Assembly: GCA_947471745.1 (NCBI GenBank)
Contig: CANJKZ010000174.1
Location: 4,259,104-4,323,103, forward strand
Direction of reading: 5' to 3'
DNA: 64,000 bases
Source of the DNA: Closterium sp. Naga37s-1
Lineage: Eukaryota > Streptophyta > Zygnematophyceae > Desmidiales > Closteriaceae
Made by a program: the position numbers and the translations under genes. The number at the start of each line of letters is the position of its first letter. The stretch's first letter is position 1. The notes beneath the pieces are model-generated. The model had not been told where the DNA came from. It saw only the letters and a program-made list of their open reading frames with translations, and did not search any database. Positions 1 through 12,700 of this stretch are shown one piece after another.

Positions 1-143
1 GCTGCTGCTAGTCCAATGGACCCTGTGGATGGGCTGCTGTGATCCGGAGCTTCAGCTGGTGGGGACCTGCTCGGGGGAGATCTGCTTTCGGACTTGGGCT
101 CGTCTGTGCCACCTGCTGCTGTGCCTGACGCGGGTTCAGCCTC

Positions 144-214
<71 letters not shown>

Positions 215-394
215 CTAGTCCAATGGACCCTGTGGGTGGGCTGCTGTAATCCAGAGCTTGCCGGTGGGGACCTGCTCGGGGGAGATCTGCTTTCTGACTT
301 GGGCTCCGCTGCGCCGGCTGCTGCTGTGCCTGATATGGGTTCAGCCTCTGCTGCGGCTGCTAGTCCAATGGACCCTGTAGGCGGATTGCTGTGA
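1..394 (+). pseudogene. Triplicated 3' end of an unidentified gene
   Basis: Three tandem copies of a segment end in the same peptide, S-P-M-D-P-V-(D/G)-G-L-L plus stop. The stops are at 40-42 (TGA), 247-249 (TAA) and 392-394 (TGA). Before the second and third stops the frame reads GGDLLGGDLLSDLG, then an Ala/Ser/Pro stretch. Copies one and two share a frame; about two bases are lost before copy three, so its stop lies in another frame. Repeated DLL motifs are typical of clathrin-adaptor proteins, but that is only a resemblance. The rest of the gene lies left of the window. I infer a real 3' terminal exon followed by duplicated, non-coding copies. Confidence 0.4.
151..213. repeat. GCT trinucleotide microsatellite
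   Basis: An uninterrupted run of about 21 GCT triplets. In the frame of the preceding DLL-rich peptide it encodes poly-alanine. Confidence 0.9.
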
Positions 395-798
395 TACAGA
401 GCTTGCTGGCTGCTGTTTCTGTTTCTGGCTGGAAGTGGGCTTTGGTTGGTGTCAGGTTTGTGTCTGGCGGTGTGACTGGTACCGTTAAGTTATCAGTCAG
501 CATGTAGATTATATTGCTCTCATTCTGGTATGAAGTTGGTGCTCTGGGAGTGTGAATTCAGGAGCTTCACCAGATTTTGTTATTTATATATATAATAGCT
601 TTACAAGCAAGATAGTCTAGGCATCAACCATTACACATTTGAGCACCCTTTTCTAACCACGAAGGATTGCTACCACAATCCTGACAATTCAGAGAAATAG
701 AAGGCATCTCTAATAAGGTAACTACACTGCCGAAGCATTGGCAGTGAATGCTGCTTCTGAACTGGAATGGTTTCAAAGCTACTGTAAAATTATTATTG
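395..798. other. Intergenic, nothing recognised
   Basis: These 404 bases lie between the triplicated gene end and the stop codon of the carrier gene. They are richer in A/T than the flanks and show no coding pattern that I recognise. They should include the 3' untranslated region of the minus-strand carrier. Confidence 0.5.
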
Positions 799-3700
799 TC
801 AAGGGTTGGAGACCCCTAGCAGCCTCGAGGTGAGCTCCCAGGCAACAACAGCCGCAGCATTGGCCGGGAAAGCTCGGGTGAGTGTGGGCAGGAGACCTGC
901 ATAGAACCCCCTGATGCCACTCTCCCTTAGAATCTGAAAATGAAACCAGGAGGGATGGTACAAGGTGCGAAACGGACTGAGACAAGATACAAGAAGCATG
1001 GCAGGAGCTGCACCGACTCAAGGCAAAGCAGGGAGAGCGGCAGCATGCTGGAGCAACACAGAGGCCATCAGAGAAGTGCTCAGATTGATCAGAGGAGCAC
1101 TCACAGCTTTGCACTGGCTGAGCATTCTCAGCAGAGCACTCACAGCTTTGCACTGGCTGAGCACTCACGGCTTTGCACTGGCTGAGCATTCTCAGCGACT
1201 CGGGCGATGCCGACGTGTCGGCCGTCTGAATGCGCGTCTTGATGACATCGAATGGGAGCACCGCTGACCAGAACTGATGTGCGGGGTGGAAGGCGGGGGA
1301 AGTGGGGAGGGGAGGGGAGGGGAGGGAGGGGAGGGAGGGTCGCCTTGAATGCGGATCGTGATTGGGACAAGTAGAGAAACACTTCCAGTCTACCACCCAC
1401 AGCTTACGCAGCACTAGGGCGACGTAGTCACAGACACCGAGGTCACTAGTCACGGACACCGAGGTCACTAGTCACGGACACCGAGGTCACTAGTCACAGA
1501 CACCGAGGTCACTAGTCACGGAGGCCAAGGAAGAATTGGAGGAATGACACCGACAGACAACCATGTGACAACCAAGTGAGGCCAGTACGAGCCAAAGCAG
1601 CGAACCGAGAGCTGCCACTCACCACAATGCCTGCTAAGGCGGGCCCCACTGGCAATGGCCGTGGCAGCCTCAGCTGCCACCCACTCAACCTGCCCACCTC
1701 CTCTGATTATATATCCAACTAAAGAAGCACCCGACTCACCACAATGCCTGCTATCCCCCCACTGGCAATGGCAGTAGCAGCCTCAGCTGCCACCCACTCA
1801 ACCTGCCCACCTCCTCGGATTATATATCCAACTAAAGAATCACTCGACTCACCACAATGCCTGCTATCCCCCCACTGGCAATGGCAGTAGCAGCCTCAGC
1901 TGCCACCCTCCGCCACTCACTCGCCCCGCCCACTCCCTCTGCCTCCCTCCCCCTCAACACCCCTTCCCCTTCGCCCCCTCTCCCGTCTGCCACATCTCGT
2001 CTCCTCGACGCCTCCCTGTCTCGGAATGACCCTTCATACACATTCTCAACTGAGAGGTCCGAGGAGGCAGAGGAGGAAGACGAGGGAGAGGAGTGTGAGG
2101 GAGAGGAGGGGGCGAGGACGGGGAGGAGGCGGTGTTTGATGGCTTCGTAGGTGAGAAAGAAGCCGATGTTGCCCAGCGACTCCCTCAGTGCTGTTGCTGC
2201 CAAGCCTCTGAATAACCCCTGCGGCTGCAGCACGAAGGAGGGGGAAAGGAGAGAGAGACAAGGAGGGGGAGAGTAAGAGAGGCGGTGCTTGATGGCCTCG
2301 TAGGTGAGAAAGAAGCCGATGTTGCCCAGCGACTCCCTCAGTGCTGTCGCTGCCAGGCCTCTGAACAACCCCTGTGGCTGCAGGAGGAGAGAGAGGGAAA
2401 TGAGAGAAAGACAAGGGAGGGGAGAATGAGGTGGAGAAACGTTATTCAGAAGCAGTTGAACACGCAAATAACTCCGCTAACAACAGAATTGAGGCGTATT
2501 CCCGGTTGGTGGCAGGGCAAATGTTCATGTTGAGTTGGTGGCATGCGCATTTTCCGCCCCCCTGTGTTTTTAGAAAAGTTGCCACCAGGTCAACGCTGAA
2601 CAGTTGCCCTGCCACCAACTGGGAATGCGCCCTTATTCCTCTAATCCCCCTCTCCCTCCCTCTCCAACAACCCCTCTCAGTCAGTCAGTCACTCACTCCC
2701 CCATCATTAGCATAGATCCGGCATGACTTACCCCATCGGCCTTGACGGTCTGAACCACACAATCCCAAGGGCCCTTGTAGTGACCCGCACTCCCCACCAC
2801 CCGCTGCTGCTGCTGCTGCTGAAAATGCTGCTGCTGCATCAAAGCTTGTTGTTGCAGAGGCGATTGCGAATGGATTTCCTGGCGTTGGGATGTTGCAGCT
2901 GCTGCTGCAGCTGCTGATGTTGCTGCTGCTGCTGGGGTGCGTGCTAGGGAGGGGAAGGCAGAGTTTGTACTGAACGGGGCGGGGTGAGCAGCAGCGGCAA
3001 ACGAAGGGGTCAGGCGAGACATGGCAGAAACTCGCTTAGAAGCACCCGCTGATGCTGCTGCTGGTGCTGCTGCTGCGGTATATACAGAGGCGGCAGGTGA
3101 GAGAGCCGGGGACTGGGCCTGCACTTGAAGGCGACACTGCAAGAGACGAGCAGCAGACACAACAAGCAGCAGAAGATGCTTCTATTGAATGAGACGAGCA
3201 CGGAGCACTCGAGGAACTCGAGGCACTTGAGGCACTTGAGGCACTTGAGGAAGTGGGAGACAGCAGAGCACGCAGGGCGGTCATACACATGCCGAGCACT
3301 GACCCGCCAACCACTCGACTGCTTCTAACACACCTTGACGAGCTCTGTAGGGCAGAGCAAGCTCAAGCCCAACAAAGCACTGACCCGCCAACCACTCGAC
3401 TGCTTCTAACACACCTTGACGAGCTCTGTAGGGCAGAGCAAGCTCAAGCCCAACAAAGCACTGACCCGCCAACCACTCGACTCGACTGCTTCTAACACAC
3501 CTTGACGAGCTCTGTAGGGCAGAGCAAGCTCAAGCCCAACAAAGCACTGACCCGCCAACCACTCGACTGCTTCTAACACACCTTGACGAGCTCTGTAGGG
3601 CAGAGCAAGCTCAAGCCCAACAAAGCACTGACCCGCCAACCACTCGACTCGACTGCTTCTAACACACCTTGACGAGCTCTGTAGGGCAGAGCAAGCTCAA

Positions 3701-6700
3701 GCCCAACAAAGCACTGACCCGCCAACCACTCGACTGCTTCTAACACACCTTGACGAGCTCTGTAGGGCAGAGCAAGCTCAAGCCCAACAAAGCACTGACC
3801 CGCCAACCACTCGACTGCTTCTAACACACCTTGACGAGCTCTGTAGGGCAGAGCAAGCTCAAGCCCAACAAAGCACTGACCCGCCAACCACTCGACTGCT
3901 TCTAGCACACCTTGACGAGCTCTGTAGGGCAGAGCAAGCTCAAGCCCAACAAAGCACTGACCCGCCAACCACTCGACTCGACTGCTTCTAACACACCTTG
4001 ACGAGCTCTGTAGGGCAGAGCAAGCTCAAGCCCAACAAAGCACTGACCCGCCAACCACTCGACTGCTTCTAACACACCTTGACGAGCTCTGTAGGGCAGA
4101 GCAAGCTCAAGCCCAACAAAGCACTGACCCGCCAACCACTCGACTCGACTGCTTCTAACACACCTTGACGAGCTCTGTAGGGCAGAGCAAGCTCAAGCCC
4201 AACAAAGCACTGACCCGCCAACCACTCGACTGCTTCTAGCACACCTTGACGAGCTCTGTAGGGCAGAGCAAGCTCAAGCCCAACAAAGCACTGACCCGCC
4301 AACCACTCGACTGCTTCTAACACACCTTGACGAGCTCTGTAGGGCAGAGCAAGCTCAAGCCCAACAAAGCACTGACCCGCCAACCACTCGACTCGACTGC
4401 TTCTAACACACCTTGACGAGCTCTGTAGGGCAGAGCAAGCTCAAGCCCAACAAAGCACTGACCCGCCAACCACTCGACTCGACTGCTTCTAACACACCTT
4501 GACGAGCTCTGTAGGGCAGAGCAAGCTCAAGCCCAACAAAGCACTGACCCGCCAACCACTCGACTCGACTGCTTCTAACACACCTTGACGAGCTCTGTAG
4601 GGCAGAGCAAGCTCAAGCCCAACAAAGCACTGACCCGCCAACCACTCGACTGCTTCTAACACACCTTGACGAGCTCTGTAGGGCAGAGCAAGCTCAAGCC
4701 CAACAAAGCACTGACCCGCCAACCACTCGACTGCTTCTAGCACACCTTGACGAGCTCTGTAGGGCAGAGCAAGCTCAAGCCCAACAAAGCACTGACCCGC
4801 CAACCACTCGACTCGACTGCTTCTAACACACCTTGACGAGCTCTGTAGGGCAGAGCAAGCTCAAGCCCAACAAAGCACTGACCCGCCAACCACTCGACTG
4901 CTTCTAACACACCTTGACGAGCTCTGTAGGGCAGAGCAAGCTCAAGCCCAACAAAGCACTGACCCGCCAACCACTCGACTCGACTGCTTCTAACACACCT
5001 TGACGAGCTCTGTAGGGCAGAGCAAGCTCAAGCCCAACAAAGCACTGACCCGCCAACCACTCGACTGCTTCTAGCACACCTTGACGAGCTCTGTAGGGCA
5101 GAGCAAGCTCAAGCCCAACAAAGCACTGACCCGCCAACCACTCGACTGCTTCTAACACACCTTGACGAGCTCTGTAGGGCAGAGCAAGCTCAAGCCCAAC
5201 AAAGCACTGACCCGCCAACCACTCGACTCGACTGCTTCTAACACACCTTGACGAGCTCTGTAGGGCAGAGCAAGCTCAAGCCCAACAAAGCACTGACCCG
5301 CCAACCACTCGACTCGACTGCTTCTAACACACCTTGACGAGCTCTGTAGGGCAGAGCAAGCTCAAGCCCAACAAAGCACTGACCCGCCAACCACTCGACT
5401 GCTTCTAACACACCTTGACGAGCTCTGTAGGGCAGAGCAAGCTCAAGCCCAACAAAGCACTGACCCGCCAACCACTCGACTGCTTCTAACACACCTTGAC
5501 GAGCTCTGTAGGGCAGAGCAAGCTCAAGCCCAACAAAGCACTGACCCGCCAACCACTCGACTGCTTCTAACACACCTTGACGAGCTCTGTAGGGCAGAGC
5601 AAGCTCAAGCCCAACAAAGCACTGACCCGCCAACCACTCGACTGCTTCTAACACACCTTGACGAGCTCTGTAGGGCAGAGCAAGCTCAAGCCCAACAAAG
5701 CACTGACCCGCCAACCACTCGACTGCTTCTAACACACCTTGACGAGCTCTGTAGGGCAGAGCAAGCTCAAGCCCAACAAAGCACTGACCCGCCAACCACT
5801 CGACTGCTTCTAGCACACCTTGACGAGCTCTGTAGGGCAGAGCAAGCTCAAGCCCAACAAAGCACTGACCCGCCAACCACTCGACTCGACTGCTTCTAAC
5901 ACACCTTGACGAGCTCTGTAGGGCAGAGCAAGCTCAAGCCCAACAAAGCACTGACCCGCCAACCACTCGACTGCTTCTAACACACCTTGACGAGCTCTGT
6001 AGGGCAGAGCAAGCTCAAGCCCAACAAAGCACTGACCCGCCAACCACTCGACTGCTTCTAACACACCTTGACGAGCTCTGTAGGGCAGAGCAAGCTCAAG
6101 CCCAACAAAGCACTGACCCGCCAACCACTCGACTGCTTCTAACACACCTTGACGAGCTCTGTAGGGCAGAGCAAGCTCAAGCCCAACAAAGCACTGACCC
6201 GCCAACCACTCGACTGCTTCTAACACACCTTGACGAGCTCTGTAGGGCAGAGCAAGCTCAAGCCCAACAAAGCACTGACCCGCCAACCACTCGACTGCTT
6301 CTAACACACCTTGACGAGCTCTGTAGGGCAGAGCAAGCTCAAGCCCAACAAAGCACTGACCTGCCAACCACTCGACTGCTTCTAAAACACCTTGACGAGC
6401 TCTGTAGGGCAGAGCAAGCTCAAGCCCAACAAAGCACTGACCCGCCAACCACTCGACTGCTTCTAACACACCTTGACGAGCTCTGTAGGGCAGAGCAAGC
6501 TCAAGCCCAACAAAGCACTGACCCGCCAACCACTCGACTGCTTCTAACACACCTTGACGAGCTCTGTAGGGCAGAGCAAGCTCAAGCCCAACAAAGCACT
6601 GTCCCGCCAACCACTCGACTGCTTCTAACACACCTTGACGAGCTCTGTAGGGCAGAGCAAGCTCAAGCCCAACAAAGCACTGACCCGCCAACCACTCGAC

Positions 6701-9700
6701 TGCTTCTAACACACCTTGACGAGCTCTGTAGGGCAGAGCAAGCTCAAGCCCAACAAAGCACTGACCCGCCAACCACTCGACTGCTTCTAACACACCTTGA
6801 CGAGCTCTGTAGGGCAGAGCAAGCTCAAGCCCAACAAAGCACTGACCCGCCAACCACTCGACTGCTTCTAACACACCTTGACGAGCTCTGTAGGGCAGAG
6901 CAAGCTCAAGCCCAACAAAGCACTGACCCGCCAACCACTCGACTGCTTCTAACACACCTTGACGAGCTCTGTAGGGCAGAGCAAGCTCAAGCCCAACAAA
7001 GCACTGACCCGCCAACCACTCGACTGCTTCTAACACACCTTGACGAGCTCTGTAGGGCAGAGCAAGCTCAAGCCCAACAAAGCACTGACCCGCCAACCAC
7101 TCGACTCGACTGCTTCTAACACACCTTGACGAGCTCTGTAGGGCAGAGCAAGCTCAAGCCCAACAAAGCACTGACCCGCCAACCACTCGACTGCTTCTAA
7201 CACACCTTGACGAGCTCTGTAGGGCAGAGCAAGCTCAAGCCCAACAAAGCACTGACCCGCCAACCACTCGACTCGACTGCTTCTAACACACCTTGACGAG
7301 CTCTGTAGGGCAGAGCAAGCTCAAGCCCAACAAAGCACTGACCCGCCAACCACTCGACTGCTTCTAACACACCTTGACGAGCTCTGTAGGGCAGAGCAAG
7401 CTCAAGCCCAACAAAGCACTGACCCGCCAACCACTCGACTCGACTGCTTCTAACACACCTTGACGAGCTCTGTAGGGCAGAGCAAGCTCAAGCCCAACAA
7501 AGCACTGACCCGCCAACCACTCGACTGCTTCTAACACACCTTGACGAGCTCTGTAGGGCAGAGCAAGCTCAAGCCCAACAAAGCACTGACCCGCCAACCA
7601 CTCGACTGCTTCTAACACACCTTGACGAGCTCTGTAGGGCAGAGCAAGCTCAAGCCCAACAAAGCACTGACCCGCCAACCACTCGACTGCTTCTAACACA
7701 CCTTGACGAGCTCTGTAGGGCAGAGCAAGCTCAAGCCCAACAAAGCACTGACCCGCCAACCACTCGACTGCTTCTAACACACCTTGACGAGCTCTGTAGG
7801 GCAGAGCAAGCTCAAGCCCAACAAAGCACTGACCCGCCAACCACTCGACTGCTTCTAACACACCTTGACGAGCTCTGTAGGGCAGAGCAAGCTCAAGCCC
7901 AACAAAGCACTGACCCGCCAACCACTCGACTGCTTCTAACACACCTTGACGAGCTCTGTAGGGCAGAGCAAGCTCAAGCCCAACAAAGCACTGACCCGCC
8001 AACCACTCGACTGCTTCTAACACACCTTGACGAGCTCTGTAGGGCAGAGCAAGCTCAAGCCCAACAAAGCACTGACCCGCCAACCACTCGACTGCTTCTA
8101 ACACACCTTGACGAGCTCTGTAGGGCAGAGCAAGCTCAAGCCCAACAAAGAACTGACCCGCCAACCACTCGACTCGACTGCTTCTAACACACCTTGACGA
8201 GCTCTGTAGGGCAGAGCAAGCTCAAGCCCAACAAAGCACTGACCCGCCAACCACTCGACTGCTTCTAACACACCTTGACGAGCTCTGTAGGGCAGAGCAA
8301 GCTCAATCCCAACAAAGCACTGACCCGCCAACCACTCGACTGCTTCTAACACACCTTGACGAGCTCTGTAGGGCAGAGCAAGCTCAAGCCCAACAAAGCA
8401 CTGACCCGCCAACCACTCGACTGCTTCTAACACACCTTGACGAGCTCTGTAGGGCAGAGCAAGCTCAAGCCCAACAAAGCACTGACCCGCCAACCACTCG
8501 ACTGCTTCTAACACACCTTGACGAGCTCTGTAGGGCAGAGCAAGCTCAAGCCCAACAAAGCACTGACCCGCCAACCACTCGACTGCTTCTAACACACCTT
8601 GACGAGCTCTGTAGGGCAGAGCAAGCTCAAGCCCAACAAAGCACTGACCCGCCAACCACTCGACTCGACTGCTTCTAACACACCTTGACGAGCTCTGTAG
8701 GGCAGAGCAAGCTCAAGCCCAACAAAGCACTGACCCGCCAACCACTCGACTCGACTGCTTCTAACACACCTTGACGAGCTCTGTAGGGCAGAGCAAGCTC
8801 AAGCCCAACAAAGCACTGACCCGCCAACCACTCGACTGCTTCTAACACACCTTGACGAGCTCTGTAGGGCAGAGCAAGCTCAAGCCCAACAAAGCACTGA
8901 CCCGCCAACCACTCGACTGCTTCTAACACACCTTGACGAGCTCTGTAGGGCAGAGCAAGCTCAAGCCCAACAAAGCACTGACCCGCCAACCACTCGACTG
9001 CTTCTAACACACCTTGACGAGCTCTGTAGGGCAGAGCAAGCTCAAGCCCAACAAAGCACTGACCCGCCAACCACTCGACTGCTTCTAACACACCTTGACG
9101 AGCTCTGTAGGGCAGAGCAAGCTCAAGCCCAACAAAGCACTGACCCGCCAACCACTCGACTGCTTCTAACACACCTTGACGAGCTCTGTAGGGCAGAGCA
9201 AGCTCAAGCCCAACAAAGCACTGACCTGCCAACCACTCGACTGCTTCTAAAACACCTTGACGAGCTCTGTAGGGCAGAGCAAGCTCAAGCCCAACAAAGC
9301 ACTGACCCGCCAACCACTCGACTGCTTCTAACACACCTTGACGAGCTCTGTAGGGCAGAGCAAGCTCAAGCCCAACAAAGCACTGACCCGCCAACCACTC
9401 GACTGCTTCTAACACACCTTGACGAGCTCTGTAGGGCAGAGCAAGCTCAAGCCCAACAAAGCACTGTCCCGCCAACCACTCGACTGCTTCTAACACACCT
9501 TGACGAGCTCTGTAGGGCAGAGCAAGCTCAAGCCCAACAAAGCACTGACCCGCCAACCACTCGACTGCTTCTAACACACCTTGACGAGCTCTGTAGGGCA
9601 GAGCAAGCTCAAGCCCAACAAAGCACTGACCCGCCAACCACTCGACTGCTTCTAACACACCTTGACGAGCTCTGTAGGGCAGAGCAAGCTCAAGCCCAAC

Positions 9701-12700
9701 AAAGCACTGACCCGCCAACCACTCGACTGCTTCTAACACACCTTGACGAGCTCTGTAGGGCAGAGCAAGCTCAAGCCCAACAAAGCACTGACCCGCCAAC
9801 CACTCGACTGCTTCTAACACACCTTGACGAGCTCTGTAGGGCAGAGCAAGCTCAAGCCCAACAAAGCACTGACCCGCCAACCACTCGACTGCTTCTAACA
9901 CACCTTGACGAGCTCTGTAGGGCAGAGCAAGCTCAAGCCCAACAAAGCACTGACCCGCCAACCACTCGACTCGACTGCTTCTAACACACCTTGACGAGCT
10001 CTGTAGGGCAGAGCAAGCTCAAGCCCAACAAAGCACTGACCCGCCAACCACTCGACTGCTTCTAACACACCTTGACGAGCTCTGTAGGGCAGAGCAAGCT
10101 CAAGCCCAACAAAGCACTGACCCGCCAACCACTCGACTCGACTGCTTCTAACACACCTTGACGAGCTCTGTAGGGCAGAGCAAGCTCAAGCCCAACAAAG
10201 CACTGACCCGCCAACCACTCGACTGCTTCTAACACACCTTGACGAGCTCTGTAGGGCAGAGCAAGCTCAAGCCCAACAAAGCACTGACCCGCCAACCACT
10301 CGACTCGACTGCTTCTAACACACCTTGACGAGCTCTGTAGGGCAGAGCAAGCTCAAGCCCAACAAAGCACTGACCCGCCAACCACTCGACTGCTTCTAAC
10401 ACACCTTGACGAGCTCTGTAGGGCAGAGCAAGCTCAAGCCCAACAAAGCACTGACCCGCCAACCACTCGACTGCTTCTAACACACCTTGACGAGCTCTGT
10501 AGGGCAGAGCAAGCTCAAGCCCAACAAAGCACTGACCCGCCAACCACTCGACTGCTTCTAACACACCTTGACGAGCTCTGTAGGGCAGAGCAAGCTCAAG
10601 CCCAACAAAGCACTGACCCGCCAACCACTCGACTGCTTCTAACACACCTTGACGAGCTCTGTAGGGCAGAGCAAGCTCAAGCCCAACAAAGCACTGACCC
10701 GCCAACCACTCGACTGCTTCTAACACACCTTGACGAGCTCTGTAGGGCAGAGCAAGCTCAAGCCCAACAAAGCACTGACCCGCCAACCACTCGACTGCTT
10801 CTAACACACCTTGACGAGCTCTGTAGGGCAGAGCAAGCTCAAGCCCAACAAAGCACTGACCCGCCAACCACTCGACTGCTTCTAACACACCTTGACGAGC
10901 TCTGTAGGGCAGAGCAAGCTCAAGCCCAACAAAGCACTGACCCGCCAACCACTCGACTGCTTCTAACACACCTTGACGAGCTCTGTAGGGCAGAGCAAGC
11001 TCAAGCCCAACAAAGCACTGACCCGCCAACCACTCGACTGCTTCTAACACACCTTGACGAGCTCTGTAGGGCAGAGCAAGCTCAAGCCCAACAAAGCACT
11101 GACCCGCCAACCACTCGACTGCTTCTAACACACCTTGACGAGCTCTGTAGGGCAGAGCAAGCTCAAGCCCAACAAAGCACTGACCCGCCAACCACTCGAC
11201 AGCTTCTAACACACCTTGACGAGCTCTGTAGGGCAGAGCAAGCTCAAGCCCAACAAAGCACTGACCCGCCAACCACTCGACTGCTTCTAACACACCTTGA
11301 CGAGCTCCGTGGGACAGAAAAAGTTCGAGCACAACATAGCACTCACCCGCCACGCACCGCACTCAACCGCTTGCAACGCACCTTGACGAGCTCTGTAGGG
11401 CAGAGCACGAAGCTGATGAGCCCGCCTGCCAGCCCTGCTGCTGTCGCCACCGTGCCTGCTGTGGGCACTGCGCGCTCTCCGTTCTACGACCAGGGTAGAG
11501 GACGGAATGGAGGGAAGGGAGAGAGGGAAACAGGAAGAGAAGGCAGGGGGAGACGGAGAGGGGGTAAGGGAGGGGAGGGGAGCAGCTGAGAAACATGTGC
11601 AAACAGGTGACAGATTTGGCACCCAGGCCTCAGCATTGGTACGTGAGCCTCAGCATTGGTACCCGGGCCTCAGCATTGGCACTCGGGCCTCAGCATTGGC
11701 ACCCGGGCCTCAGCATTGGTATGCTGCCCTCAGCACTGATACCTGGGTCATTAAGGTATTTGTCTGGGGGTAGTTACCTGCAGGGCGGTCTTTATTTGGG
11801 TGTAGGAGCCGAACAGCAGGGAGCTCTCCACTGCCACGCCAATGAACGATGACGTGGCGCCACGGTATAGGCCAGGGATCTGAGGGCCAAAGGCAGGGAA
11901 CAACGCACGCGCGAATGCACTGAGGGTTGCGCTAAAGGGAGCGCGGAGGACTGCGCGAAGGGGTGCGCGGAGGTGTGCACGGAGGTGTGCGCGGAGGTGT
12001 GCGCGGTGGGGTGCGCGGAGGGGCTGTGCACAGTGCGATCTGCTTATAACGGAATGAAGGCCCTATAACGAAGGGACGTGCGCCTCACCCCTTCAGTGCG
12101 GAGAATGTGCGACGTGCACTGCCATGCCGAGCGATACCGCGGAGCCCCTAGCGACGCGTGCGACGCGGACGACGAGCCGTTGCTGACGTTGCTGGCTTGC
12201 AGCTTGACCTGCGTTGATGGGTGAACGCGACGGGATGAGATGGACGAATGAGGAGGGTGGGTGAATGGGGAAGAACGAAAATGGAAGGGACGAATGGTTG
12301 GAAAGGGAGGGGATGAGCCTGTTGTGCGAAACATCGACACCGTCAGTTGCAATCCGCCGTTCAATCACGATCGTTCGTGTTGGTGCAACCCTACGGTTTG
12401 CACTCGGCTTGTTGTCCGTGTGCGTGAATGTGTGTGTGTATGGAATGGTATGAGGGCATGGGATAATATATATTTCATGCTTATAATTGTGTGTGAATGT
12501 TGAGTCATGATGTCGAGTGTGTGTGTCGAGTCAATAGCGAGTTATCGCTAGACGCGTGTTACGCGGTCGTTTGTGTCTCGCGCGCGGTTTCTATTTTGTC
12601 GTGCGCGGTTTCTATTTTGTCCTGTGTCGAACGTTCGGCGTGTCGCAGGTGTGTGCAGCAGACCCATCAAGAACTCAAGGATGAGTTTGTGATGAAGAGC

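Larger units (their letters stand above)
3296..11381. repeat. 81-bp minisatellite, about 98 units, in BAC1 intron 4
   Basis: Head-to-tail array with an 81-bp unit. About 21 units are 86 bp because CTCGA is duplicated (CGACTCGACTG). On the minus strand every unit holds the last codons of BAC1 exon 4 (CCTACAGAGCTCGTCAAG, for PTELVK) followed by the donor GTGTGT. The units next to the real exon (11306-11381) are diverged and link the array to it, so the array grew from a duplication across the exon 4/intron 4 junction. Unit identity is very high, with only a few point variants. There are no unique spacers. Long open frames across it (up to 428 codons) arise only because 81 is divisible by 3, and the 86-bp units break them. 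Confidence 0.95.

Noticed and set aside
3281..11362. Long open frames (up to 428 codons) repeating MAGQCFVGLELALPYRARQG
   Set aside because: They exist only because the 81-bp unit is divisible by 3; 86-bp units break them, and the array lies in an intron of the carrier whose exons flank it.
3296..11381. CRISPR-like array
   Set aside because: Units are contiguous with no unique spacers, and the context is a eukaryotic gene.
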